Assembly (NCBI GenBank): GCA_031273185.1
Contig: JAISSG010000072.1
Location: 1 to 21,924 of the forward strand
DNA length: 21,924 nt
DNA from: Treponema sp.
GTDB taxonomy: Bacteria; Spirochaetota; Spirochaetia; Treponematales; Breznakiellaceae
Direction of reading: 5' to 3'
Made by a program: the position numbers and the translations under genes. The stretch's first letter is position 1. Each line of letters begins with the position of its first letter. The notes under the pieces were generated by a model, which made no database searches, was not told the DNA's origin, and worked only from the letters and a program-made list of their open reading frames with translations. Of the stretch, positions 14,590-21,860 are shown one piece after another.

Positions 14590-15090
14590 ATGCGCCGGTA
14601 TCTGTTAAGGTTTCTTGTTGTTATAGCTGTTACGTTTACAGCCGGGGGTTGCGTCTCCCCAATAGGGAGCATCGGCGATTTTAAATACGATGCCTTTTGG
14701 GTTGTGCCAAAGCGCATGACATACATGCTCAGCGACGGCTTCCGGCCACAAGACGATCTGTCGGCGTTCGCCTCTTTTCAAGGCGCGGTAGATTCCGTCC
14801 CCATAAACCAGGTTAGCGTCTCTATCTCCGAGGCCCCCGGCACCCCTTCTGCCATCTGGACCACTGTCCATTCGGATGGCTTATTTAGTTTTTATGGCGG
14901 AACCAGCGGGGAAAAAGGCATCAGGGTAGTGTACACCACCCACACCGCCGAGTATTCGATTATGGTACTCGGCTCGTCAGACGGGAATGGTAATGGGAAC
15001 GGGAACGGAAACGGGTATGGGTATGGAAACGGAGATGGCAACAGTACGGGAGTAATAATAGACTGGGGCGGCATTGGCCAAAACCCATAA
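14590..15090 (+). CDS. Putative lipoprotein with Gly-Asn repeat tail
   Basis: A 166-residue lipoprotein. MRRYLLRFLVVIAVTFTAGGC is the signal, with lipobox AGGC and C21. Residues 22-125 form a small beta-rich domain (YDAFWVVPKR, VSVSISEAPG, IRVVYTTHTAEYSIMVLG). Near the C-terminus a low-complexity stretch of alternating glycine and asparagine, with some tyrosine and aspartate, is encoded by degenerate 6-bp repeats around 14985-15045. ATG 14590 is favoured over ATG 14581 because the purine-rich AAGGA lies at a workable distance from it but abuts the first ATG. The barrel-like protein gene begins 15 nt after its stop, so the two are co-transcribed. No family is recognised. Confidence 0.7.
   Translation: MRRYLLRFLVVIAVTFTAGGCVSPIGSIGDFKYDAFWVVPKRMTYMLSDGFRPQDDLSAFASFQGAVDSVPINQVSVSISEAPGTPSAIWTTVHSDGLFSFYGGTSGEKGIRVVYTTHTAEYSIMVLGSSDGNGNGNGNGNGYGYGNGDGNSTGVIIDWGGIGQNP
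14984..15050 (+). repeat. Hexanucleotide-type coding repeat (Gly-Asn)
   Basis: Degenerate 6-bp units of the form GGNAAY, some GGNTAY or GGNGAY, encode alternating Gly-Asn/Tyr/Asp. Synonymous variation between units suggests the protein sequence, not just the DNA repeat, is kept. Confidence 0.7.
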
Positions 15091-15105
15091 CGCTTGCGGT
15101 GAAAA

Positions 15106-16131
15106 ATGAGGATTTGCGCTGTATTGGTGTTGCTGCTTGGTGCCGCTTTTTCCCTGCCTGCACAAAGCCCCAAAGATGTTTCTGTGTTTATCCCGCCGGT
15201 AAGCGGGACCGGCATTACGCCGGAGGATAACGCCTTTTTTTTCGATGTCCTGGCCAGGGAGGTCGGGGCCTGGGATTTCATGCTGGCGCAAGCGCCGAAT
15301 GAAGCGGACTACGTCCTGGTGTCTTCAATCGTGCCTCCCCACATGGCTGACGAGGGTATCGCGGCGCAGGAAACCGGGGACGATTACTACCTGTATGCGG
15401 CCCTGGAAGACAAATCCGGCACGGTACTGTATGCGCAGAATTTTTACTACGGGACTACGGAAGAAATAACCAGGTACATGCCGGGCATTTTGCGTGATTT
15501 TATTTCCAATGTCGTTGCCATGCTTTTCCCGGCCCCCGGCGAGAAAATCGAAGTTATCAGGGTGGTCGAACAGAGGCCGCCTGAGCGCAAGGTTGACCCC
15601 AACGCCTGGCGCAACAAGCGGTGGTATATAGGCATTGGCGCTTTCTGGAACCCCCGGCTGTATCAGGGCTCAAGGCTGTCGAGCAACCTTTTCAATTTCG
15701 GCCTCGGCTTTTCGGCGGAATTTTACCTCCTGCAATTCCTGGCCCTGGGATCGGGCGTGGAGCTGGCGACTGACTGGGTCGTGGCTTCCCCCAGGGCCAG
15801 CGATGCCTACAGGAACATGATTGTGCAAATTCCCCTTTCGCTGAACTTTGCGTTAAAACCCGGCGACAAATACATGCACGAGCTTTACGGGGGCGCATAC
15901 TTCAACATCCCGCTTTTTTCCGACACCACCGTTCCCCTGTTTTCATGGAAAGCCGGTTTTCAGTTCGGCGTCAAGGCCGGCCAGGGCATTGCCTTTGCCG
16001 ATGCCCGGTTTTCGATGGACTTTGGCAAGGCCGGCCTGGACTCAGGCCGCCCGTCTGATACGCGCCAGTACACCCGGTACATGGCGTACCTCGGCATAGG
16101 TTACAAATACGGCTTTAGGGATATAAAGTAG
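15106..16131 (+). CDS. Exported beta-rich protein, possible outer-membrane barrel
   Basis: A 341-residue secreted protein. MRICAVLVLLLGAAFSLPAQS is a signal peptide with a signal-peptidase-I type end, identical in its last seven residues (FSLPAQS) to that of the nitroreductase at 4502. Residues 22-145 are an alpha/beta domain (SVFIPPVSG, ADYVLVSSIVPP, YYLYAALEDKSG). From about residue 165 (NKRWYIGIGAFWNP) to the C-terminus, short alternating hydrophobic strands with aromatic girdles and GxG turns (FNFGLGFSAEFYLLQFLALGSGVELA, YMAYLGIGYKYGF) resemble an outer-membrane beta-barrel or lipid-facing beta domain. GGTGA precedes the ATG. It ends in a perfect hairpin that begins in its stop codon. Function unknown; a surface role together with the two lipoproteins is an inference. 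Confidence 0.75.
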   Translation: MRICAVLVLLLGAAFSLPAQSPKDVSVFIPPVSGTGITPEDNAFFFDVLAREVGAWDFMLAQAPNEADYVLVSSIVPPHMADEGIAAQETGDDYYLYAALEDKSGTVLYAQNFYYGTTEEITRYMPGILRDFISNVVAMLFPAPGEKIEVIRVVEQRPPERKVDPNAWRNKRWYIGIGAFWNPRLYQGSRLSSNLFNFGLGFSAEFYLLQFLALGSGVELATDWVVASPRASDAYRNMIVQIPLSLNFALKPGDKYMHELYGGAYFNIPLFSDTTVPLFSWKAGFQFGVKAGQGIAFADARFSMDFGKAGLDSGRPSDTRQYTRYMAYLGIGYKYGFRDIK

Positions 16132-16161
16132 CGGTTCCAAAATCCGGCATTTTGGAACCGC
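16131..16161. terminator. Perfect 13-bp bidirectional hairpin
   Basis: GCGGTTCCAAAAT (16131-16143) pairs exactly with ATTTTGGAACCGC (16149-16161) around CCGGC. The stem starts at the last base of the upstream TAG stop and lies between the convergent barrel-like and ricT genes. Confidence 0.8.
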
Positions 16162-16197
16162 CTCGATTGCTGGTTTGCGATGCCGGGTATTATCCCT

Positions 16198-17109
16198 TCA
16201 CTTGACTTTCCAGCGGTTGTCGACACGCTCGAAGCGGTCGGAGGAAAGCGTAACCAGGCGGCCGTCGCTGCTGCTCATCTTTACGCGGCCAGAAACCATG
16301 TTCGCCTCGGTAACGGACCATAGCTCGTTTTCGTAGCCTACTTTGGCTCCTTCCTGGGGAATCTGGCGGACCTGCTCGCTGTAAAAGGCATGCTCGTAGG
16401 AAAGGCAGCAGAGCAGCCGCCCGCAGGGGCCGGAAATTTTCATTGAATTGAACGAAAGGTTCTGATCCTTCGCCATCTTGATCGACACCGGCTTGAGCTT
16501 GTCGGAGACTGTGTGGCAGCAGTAGCCCCGCCCGCAGACACCGAGGCCGCTGACCACCCTCGCCTCGTCGCGCACCCCGATCTGCCGCAGTTCGATGCGG
16601 GTTTTGAAGACGCTGACCAGGTCCTTCACCAGTTCCCGGAAATCCACGCGGTTTTCGGCGGTGAAGAAAAACAGTATCTTGGGCTCCTCAAGCAGGTAAT
16701 GGACGCGAACCAGTTTCATCTCCAGCCGGTGGCTCCCGATTTTTTCCCTGCATATCCTGAACGCTTCCTCTTCCAGGCCGCGGTTGTGCTGGGACTTATC
16801 AAGGTCTTCCTTTGTCGCCGAGCGCTCGATCCATACGATGTCGGAGGCATCGTGCTTGCCGCGAACCGGCCCTATCACCTGCGCCAGGTCCTTGCCGTAG
16901 CGCGTTGGCACTATCACCATGGAACCGGGGGCAAGGAGGTCGTTGCGGTAGATTGCAAGAAACGTTTCGTGGGAATATGAAAGCCGCAGCCGGTAGATGG
17001 GCGTGTCGGGGGCGATAGACCCAAGCCCCTTGCTGGCGATGACGCTGGTCTCGCGCTCCTCGGGCCTGTCCTCAAGCTCGGAAATATCCTCGTCTTCAAA
17101 ATCGCTCAT
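16198..17109 (-). CDS. ricT: PSP1 domain / RicT (YaaT) family protein
   Basis: A 303-residue cytosolic protein with the PSP1 domain of RicT/YaaT. The diagnostic cysteines are C192, C197 and C198 in VCGRGYCCHT, and C229, C234 and C235 in GPCGRLLCCLSYE. In Bacillus RicT, such residues bind Fe-S clusters within the RicA-RicF-RicT (Y-complex) that works with RNase Y in mRNA processing. The N-terminal 20 or so residues are acidic. AAGGA lies 6 nt before the ATG and the start is 8 nt past the YaaR stop. It is the last gene of the M23-bactofilin-YaaR-RicT operon. RicA and RicF homologues are not in the window, so whether a Y-complex exists here is open. Confidence 0.9.
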   Translation of the reverse strand: MSDFEDEDISELEDRPEERETSVIASKGLGSIAPDTPIYRLRLSYSHETFLAIYRNDLLAPGSMVIVPTRYGKDLAQVIGPVRGKHDASDIVWIERSATKEDLDKSQHNRGLEEEAFRICREKIGSHRLEMKLVRVHYLLEEPKILFFFTAENRVDFRELVKDLVSVFKTRIELRQIGVRDEARVVSGLGVCGRGYCCHTVSDKLKPVSIKMAKDQNLSFNSMKISGPCGRLLCCLSYEHAFYSEQVRQIPQEGAKVGYENELWSVTEANMVSGRVKMSSSDGRLVTLSSDRFERVDNRWKVK

Positions 17110-17117
17110 GGCTATCC

Positions 17118-17678
17118 TTATTGCAACAAGTCTATCAAAAGTCCTTTTATTTCCTCAAGGCGGGAGGCAAGCTCCAACTGGGGCATCTGGCTGGAAAGAA
17201 GCATTGCCGCCATGTCCTCCAGCTTTTTGTCGATAACCTGGATTTTCGTGTAGGTGAGCCGGTTCATCGCCTCGGGGGTATCGCGGGGGCCGTTATAGCC
17301 GCCCCTGAATTTCCTGGGGATGCCGGTCTCGTGATCCAGGCTGTAGCAGTTTTCCACCACGTAATGCATAAAATTGCGGACCGCCTGCTTGTAGCGGATG
17401 ATCTCGTCGGGAAGGGGCCGGTTCCGCAGGCCGTCCCCGGCGCTGCGAACCTCGTCCATCAGGAAATTCAGGGTTTCCTCGGACACCGGCAGATCGGCAA
17501 GCGGGCCAAGCTCCCCGGCGGTATTGCCCCGGATTTTGTCAAAAATGCGGGAAAACTCGGTTTTGCCGGCTCCTTTCAGCCCGGGCCTGGCGGCCCTGGT
17601 TTTCTTGTCGTCTTTTACCTGGGAATAGGCCGACGGGTTCATATAGAAGGACGGAACGTCGGTATCGACTTTTGCCAT
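17118..17678 (-). CDS. YaaR family protein (DUF327)
   Basis: A 186-residue, mainly helical cytosolic protein of the YaaR/DUF327 family. Family-like features are the EFSRIFDKIRG block near 41-51, the conserved YKQAVRNFMHYVVENCY near 96-112 and the C-terminal helix RLTYTKIQVIDKKLEDMAAMLL. The biochemical role of YaaR is not known. In Bacillus, yaaR also lies near yaaT, so the pairing with ricT here matches a known neighbourhood. GGAGG stands 8 nt before the ATG; the start is 3 nt after the bactofilin stop. Its own stop leaves 8 nt before ricT. Confidence 0.82.
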   Translation of the reverse strand: MAKVDTDVPSFYMNPSAYSQVKDDKKTRAARPGLKGAGKTEFSRIFDKIRGNTAGELGPLADLPVSEETLNFLMDEVRSAGDGLRNRPLPDEIIRYKQAVRNFMHYVVENCYSLDHETGIPRKFRGGYNGPRDTPEAMNRLTYTKIQVIDKKLEDMAAMLLSSQMPQLELASRLEEIKGLLIDLLQ

Positions 17679-17681
17679 CGC

Positions 17682-18116
17682 CTAGGCCTCCGCCCTCCGG
17701 GAAAAAACGGGCAGCGCGGATTTCACGCCCTGCGCGTCGCGGTACTCGCTGACCGCGTATTCCCAGCCAGCCTCGTCGGGGCATACCAGCACCCTGCCGT
17801 GGATAAGGCAGCCCTCGTTCGCCTGTATCCGGCGGGTAATGATGTCGCCCAGCACCAGCGCGGTGGAGAGTATCACCAGCGATTCCCCGGCTATCACGTT
17901 GCCGCACACCACCCCGCCTATGGTAATCGCCGTGCCGCTGACGTCGCTCTTCATCCGCGCCCGCTCGCCGATCACCACCCTGCCGGAGGCCTTGACGTTC
18001 CCCGTGATGCTGCCGTCGATGCGGGTAAAGCCCCCCGTCTCGATGTCCCCCTTCAGGCTGGTCTTGGGGCCGATGATGGTGTTGACGGAGAAATCATCGT
18101 GCTTGCCGGATGGCAT
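17682..18116 (-). CDS. Bactofilin (polymer-forming cytoskeletal protein)
   Basis: A 144-residue bactofilin. The centre (about 15-115) is a run of short strands with spaced glycine and hydrophobic residues (TIIGPKTSLKGDIE, RIDGSITGNVKASGRVVIGERA, TAITIGGVVCGNVIAGESLVIL), which folds as a right-handed beta helix and self-assembles into filaments without nucleotide. Short flexible tails flank it. Bactofilins often work with M23 peptidases to shape the cell wall, as CcmA does with its partners in Helicobacter, and here the M23 gene lies just upstream with a 12-nt gap. The product is expected to be cytosolic, lying under the inner membrane. Length is normal. Confidence 0.9.
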   Translation of the reverse strand: MPSGKHDDFSVNTIIGPKTSLKGDIETGGFTRIDGSITGNVKASGRVVIGERARMKSDVSGTAITIGGVVCGNVIAGESLVILSTALVLGDIITRRIQANEGCLIHGRVLVCPDEAGWEYAVSEYRDAQGVKSALPVFSRRAEA

Positions 18117-18128
18117 AGGCGGCTTCTT

Positions 18129-19160
18129 TCAACGCCCCTGCCTGGCGATGCTGGAACGAATCGTGATGTACTTGTAGGGATCGACGACATCCGACCCTAT
18201 GTGGACCTCGTAATGCAGGTGCGGGCCGGTCGAAAGGCCGGTATTGCCGATATAGCCGATAACGTCGCCCTGCTGCACCCTCTGCCCCAGCCTGACCCTG
18301 GACGAGAGCAGGTGGGCGTACCGGGTGTAGTAGCCGTGCTTGTGCCTGATGATCACGTAGTTGCCAAAGTCCTCGGTGTAGTCGATGGTGACCACCTGCC
18401 CGTCGGCGGAGGAGACAACCGGGTCGCCGGATCGGTAGGTGGAAATGTCGATCCCCTTGTGGATGTAGTACTGCCCGCTGAAGGGATTGATGTTCTGCCC
18501 AAAGTACATCGATATGTGCCCAAGGCCGCCCTTGATGGGCCAGATGCTGGGTATCTCGGTAAGCAGGGTGCTCTGGGAATTCAGTATGGTGCCGATTTCC
18601 CTGACCGGCTCCGCCACCGACGCAAGGTAGGCGGAAAGCTGCCTGATGTCGTCAACCTCCTGCAGCGTGTCCTGCGGGGTTTCCCGAATGTTGAAAAAAG
18701 ACCCTAAGTCGCCCCCTGAGGCCGGGGACCTTTGGGCATTGAAGTCAGAGCCAAGGGAGGAAAGGGCGCCGGAAAGGGCGCTCTCAAAACCCCGCGCCTC
18801 CCGCAGCAGCATCGTCGTTTCGTCGCGCAACTGGTCAAGGCTTGCCTGGATGTCCTGAAGGCGGCTGTCCTTACTGACAAGCATGGCGCGGGCCGAATTG
18901 TACGAGGCTCCGTACCAGAAAAAAGCCCCAACGATGCCCGTCATGACCAGGAAAAAGCACAGCATTGAAAGGACGGTGACATGGAGATTGTAGACCTTTT
19001 TTTCCGAGTGGGGGACAAAGACAACGGTATAGCGCCGGGTAAAGAAGCGCCCCGCTCCACGCAGGGCTTTTGCCATCCCCCGCCCCGCTACAGCAGCGGC
19101 ACGCTTAACCTTCCTGACAGCGCCGTTTTCAAGGCGCTTATACTCGTGGACCGAGGCCAT
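18129..19160 (-). CDS. Membrane-anchored M23 peptidase (LytM domain)
   Basis: A 343-residue peptidoglycan hydrolase candidate. A basic cytosolic tail (1-55) is followed by one membrane helix (about 60-84, VYNLHVTVLSMLCFFLVMTG), a coiled coil (about 95-130), a linker and a C-terminal LytM/M23 domain (about 210-335). The zinc and catalytic residues are intact: H234 and D238 (HKGID), H283 (YAHLL), H314 and H316 (HLH). It should therefore be an active endopeptidase cutting crosslinks in the periplasm. ATG 19160 is chosen over ATG 19178, because the latter lies in the promoter spacer. It heads the operon with bactofilin, YaaR and RicT. Confidence 0.9.
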   Translation of the reverse strand: MASVHEYKRLENGAVRKVKRAAAVAGRGMAKALRGAGRFFTRRYTVVFVPHSEKKVYNLHVTVLSMLCFFLVMTGIVGAFFWYGASYNSARAMLVSKDSRLQDIQASLDQLRDETTMLLREARGFESALSGALSSLGSDFNAQRSPASGGDLGSFFNIRETPQDTLQEVDDIRQLSAYLASVAEPVREIGTILNSQSTLLTEIPSIWPIKGGLGHISMYFGQNINPFSGQYYIHKGIDISTYRSGDPVVSSADGQVVTIDYTEDFGNYVIIRHKHGYYTRYAHLLSSRVRLGQRVQQGDVIGYIGNTGLSTGPHLHYEVHIGSDVVDPYKYITIRSSIARQGR

Positions 19161-19166
19161 ACTTAA

Positions 19167-19195
19167 AATATCGCCCATATTACAGAAAATGTCAA
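19167..19195 (-). promoter_or_regulatory. Sigma70-type promoter of M23-bactofilin operon, leaderless geometry
   Basis: On the minus strand TTGACA (19195-19190), a 17-bp spacer and GATATT (19172-19167) are followed by only 6 nt before ATG 19160. The upstream in-frame ATG at 19178 is within the spacer. Confidence 0.6.
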
Positions 19196-19394
19196 GCTAA
19201 TTACGCCAGCTATTTGCACCAGGCCTTGGCCGTAGGTTAACATAATACCAAATTTCATCACGAAAAGACGCGGGGCGCGGGGAAAGGCAGGAATTTTGAG
19301 GATTTTCCCTTAAAACTTCGCTCCGGGAACCGAAAGTTTGATACGCCTTGAGAGGTATTTTCGGGATAGGTTAACGCCGGTGGCTATTGCCCCG
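19196..19394. other. Intergenic region with weak hairpin, helicase to M23
   Basis: No gene is supported. On the minus strand an imperfect 8-bp stem (AAACTT-CG with CG-AAGTTT, about 19315-19345) could terminate the helicase transcript. No U-tract is evident. Confidence 0.35.
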
Positions 19395-21299
19395 CTATTT
19401 TGAGTGTTCTGCCGGGCGGGCGGGGCGTATCACCGGCTCCTGCGGGTCTTTGCGGGAGAACGTGCAGGCCCGGTGGGCGGCATCTTCGGGAAGCGTTGCG
19501 AAAGAGCAGTAGTCCTTCATTTCGATTTCGTCCACCAGCCGCCCGGGAACGCCGCCGGCACGCATCAACAGCGCCGCTATGTCCCTCGCCCCCGCCCCGT
19601 GCTGCCGCCCCTGGCCAACGTACACCCGCACATATTCCCCCGCGCCGCCCGATTCCCGGTACTGGCCCCGGCCGGGGCGAGCCCGTTTGCCTGCGGGACC
19701 GTGCTGTGCGCCGCGAACCGGCAAATGTCCCCGCCGTCGCTCGTCCCTGAATCTGCCGGTTTTGCCCAAGCCCTTGGCAGCCTCGTTGAAGTCTTCCTCG
19801 GCGAACTCGGTTATCGGGCTGTAGCGCGCCGGATCGAAAAGGTTGCCGTAACTGAGCGACACCAGCGCCTCGACCGCCCGCTCCGGTCCCAGCCGCTCGA
19901 TGAGGTTGCGGCAGACCTTGGCAAGGAAGGGAGAAGCGGAAACGGCGCTGTCTTCCATATCCACGGGCGCTTGCCCGGCTTCCGCATCGTCAAGGGGCGC
20001 GGAGGGCGGGACAAGGTTCTCTTCGGGCAAGGCGGCGACCACTGCGGCGGTAATCCGGCGGCGCAGCGATTTCATCACTGACTTTACCGAGGGAACTTTC
20101 AGCCAGAGGACGCCGCTCCCCAGATTTTTTTCCATCATCCGCGAAATCTGGTGTATCCTACCCCGGTCGCCGGGCGTGGCAAGGCTTATGGCAACGCCCC
20201 GCCGCCCCGCTCTGGCAGTCCTGCCGATGCGGTGCACATAGGTTTCCCGGTCGCCGGGGAGGTCCCAGTTGATAACGTGGCTGAGGCTTTCGATGTCGAG
20301 CCCCCGCGCCGCCACGTCGGTGGCAACGAGGATCGCCGGTTTGCTGCTCGCCCCGGCGGAATCGGCGATGGCCTTGCGGTGCAGGCGGAAACGCCGCAGT
20401 GTGCGCTCGCGGATTTCCTGCGAAAGGTCGCCGTGTATCGCCTCGGCGGGATAGCCCGCCTCAACCAGCCGCCGCGCCAGCTCGTCGGTTTCCACCTTGG
20501 TGGCGCAGAAAATCAGCCCGTAAAATTCCGCCGCGCTGTCGATGATCCGCCGCAGGGCTTCCAGTTTGTCCTCGCGCCTGACGATTACGCAGAACTGGTC
20601 TATCAGGGGTTTTTCGTCCTCCGGCGCTGCGTCCACGATAATTTCAGCATCGCCGATGTGCCTGCGGATAACCTTGAGTATCTGATCGGGCATGGTGGCG
20701 GAGAACAGGGCGATGTGCAGGGCGCTTCCCGCCTCGGATCGCTTGCGCTCCCGCTCGTCGTTTTTGATCACGGAGAGGATTTTTTCCACGTCCTCGAAAA
20801 AGCCCATGTCGAGCATCTCGTCGGCCTCGTCCAGGATGAACCAGTCCACCGCAGAGAGATCAAGCGACTTGCGTTCCATCAGATCCATGACCCGGCCGGG
20901 GGTTCCCACGACAATTTCCGTCCCCCGCCGCAAATCGAGTATCTGGTTTCTGATTGACGCGCCGCCGTAGACCGCCGTTACCCGGGGGTAGTGGCCGGTA
21001 ACCAGCGAGGCGATTTCCTTGGAGACCTGAAGGGCAAGCTCCCGCGTGGGGGCAAGGATAAGGGCGCGGGGGGTGTGGCTCGCCTGGCCAAGCCGCTCGA
21101 TGAGGGGAATGCCAAAGGCGGCGGTTTTGCCCGTACCCGTGCGGGCCTTGACGATGCAGTGCCCCTCGTCGGCAAGCAGCCGTGGCAGGGCGATACCCTG
21201 TATCGAACTGGGGGCGGTCCAGCCCTTGCGGGCAATAGCCGACAGCATGGCATCGGACAGCCCAAATGAGGAAAAAGGATGTTCTTCGTCTATAGTCAT
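19395..21299 (-). CDS. DEAD-box RNA helicase with DbpA-type RNA-binding tail
   Basis: A 634-residue ATP-dependent RNA helicase of the DeaD/CsdA group. Both RecA-like domains are complete: motif I ARTGTGKT (52-59), DEAD (157-160), SAT (200-202), the ARGLD block and the HRIGRTARAG motif VI. A helical region follows, then an Arg/Gly-rich basic stretch (RDERRRGHLPVRG onward), then a C-terminal domain (VRVYVGQGRQHGAGARDIAAL, RLVDEIEMKDYCSFATLPE) that resembles the DbpA RNA-binding domain. It probably remodels structured RNA or assists ribosome assembly. The ATG at 21326 overlaps the promoter -10 box, so ATG 21299 is the start; no clear ribosome binding site. It is a single-gene unit. Confidence 0.9.
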   Translation of the reverse strand: MTIDEEHPFSSFGLSDAMLSAIARKGWTAPSSIQGIALPRLLADEGHCIVKARTGTGKTAAFGIPLIERLGQASHTPRALILAPTRELALQVSKEIASLVTGHYPRVTAVYGGASIRNQILDLRRGTEIVVGTPGRVMDLMERKSLDLSAVDWFILDEADEMLDMGFFEDVEKILSVIKNDERERKRSEAGSALHIALFSATMPDQILKVIRRHIGDAEIIVDAAPEDEKPLIDQFCVIVRREDKLEALRRIIDSAAEFYGLIFCATKVETDELARRLVEAGYPAEAIHGDLSQEIRERTLRRFRLHRKAIADSAGASSKPAILVATDVAARGLDIESLSHVINWDLPGDRETYVHRIGRTARAGRRGVAISLATPGDRGRIHQISRMMEKNLGSGVLWLKVPSVKSVMKSLRRRITAAVVAALPEENLVPPSAPLDDAEAGQAPVDMEDSAVSASPFLAKVCRNLIERLGPERAVEALVSLSYGNLFDPARYSPITEFAEEDFNEAAKGLGKTGRFRDERRRGHLPVRGAQHGPAGKRARPGRGQYRESGGAGEYVRVYVGQGRQHGAGARDIAALLMRAGGVPGRLVDEIEMKDYCSFATLPEDAAHRACTFSRKDPQEPVIRPARPAEHSK

Positions 21300-21324
21300 A
21301 ATGTTAATCGATACGTTATTGTTC

Positions 21325-21353
21325 ATGCTACGGCTTTACGGGACGATTGTCAA
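21325..21353 (-). promoter_or_regulatory. Sigma70-type promoter of helicase gene
   Basis: On the minus strand TTGACA (21353-21348), a 17-bp spacer and TAGCAT (21330-21325) form the promoter. The -10 box contains the upstream in-frame ATG, which supports the start at 21299. Confidence 0.6.
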
Positions 21354-21429
21354 TGTGTGCGGGAATGCCCTTTTGCATGTATTGACGTATACGGATAAAT
21401 TTTGTAAACCATACGTATAGAGGTGTTCG

Positions 21430-21455
21430 CGGTACATTGTACACGGTACATTGTA
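21430..21455. repeat. 12-bp direct repeat with 2-bp spacer
   Basis: CGGTACATTGTA occurs at 21430-21441 and again at 21444-21455. Each copy contains a near-palindrome TACATTGTA. It lies before a decayed gene on the plus strand and could be an operator, but no regulator is visible. Confidence 0.7.
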
Positions 21456-21479
21456 TTTACAAGCGAGTAGGACTATGAA

Positions 21480-21834
21480 ATGGAATTAAGAGATTTGATG
21501 AATGAAAATCCAGAATGGTGACAATGTGTTGTTGGATTTTTTATCATGGTTTTTGGTATAGTGATAATAAATGTGGGTATTATGGATTAGACATGAAATG
21601 AACGGGATTGAATATGATGATGATACAAAAAAAATATTTTTATAGTAACTTGTATTATTGGAATAGTCTTTTATGTTATTAGCATTATCAACCGGGTAAC
21701 GTAGAGATGATATCAAATTTGAGGAATTGAAAATGAATGTAATACATCATATTACTTTTAATACAAATCACGGTCGTTTTGCGTCTGAGTATTTTGAGAA
21801 AATTGGAATTATTGACCCGGCAATATATATTTAA
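21480..21834 (+). pseudogene. Decayed small membrane-protein gene (possible)
   Basis: From ATG 21480 (an AGTAGGA-like site upstream) the frame reads a 13-residue start, a TGA, then a hydrophobic helix (QCVVGFFIMVFGIVIINVGIMD) and a TAG. Another frame supplies MNGIEYDDDTKKIF from 21598. After a run of eight A the first frame resumes with a second helix (IVTCIIGIVFYVISIINRV). A third open piece (33 codons from ATG 21733 to a TAA at 21832) ends the region. Together they suggest a two-helix protein broken by stops and a frameshift. The region is far richer in A+T than the rest of the window. Sequencing error at homopolymers could mimic part of this. The product is not recognised. Confidence 0.45.
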
Positions 21835-21860
21835 ACTTAAGCGGCATATTGTATTGCCGG
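21817..21860. repeat. 9-bp inverted repeat between convergent ends
   Basis: CCGGCAATA (21817-21825) is matched on the other strand by TATTGCCGG (21852-21860). It spans the stop codons of the plus-strand piece and the minus-strand partial gene. It may be a terminator or a relic of a duplicated end. Confidence 0.55.

Noticed and set aside
17121..18707. A 528-codon open frame on the plus strand
   Set aside because: It is antisense to bactofilin, YaaR and the M23 gene, all of which have clear family motifs. High-GC codon bias opens the opposite strand.
21486..21716. A 76-codon minus-strand frame in the AT-rich zone
   Set aside because: Rich in Asn/Ser/Tyr/Ile as expected of chance reading of AT-rich DNA. 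The plus strand gives better membrane-protein pieces.
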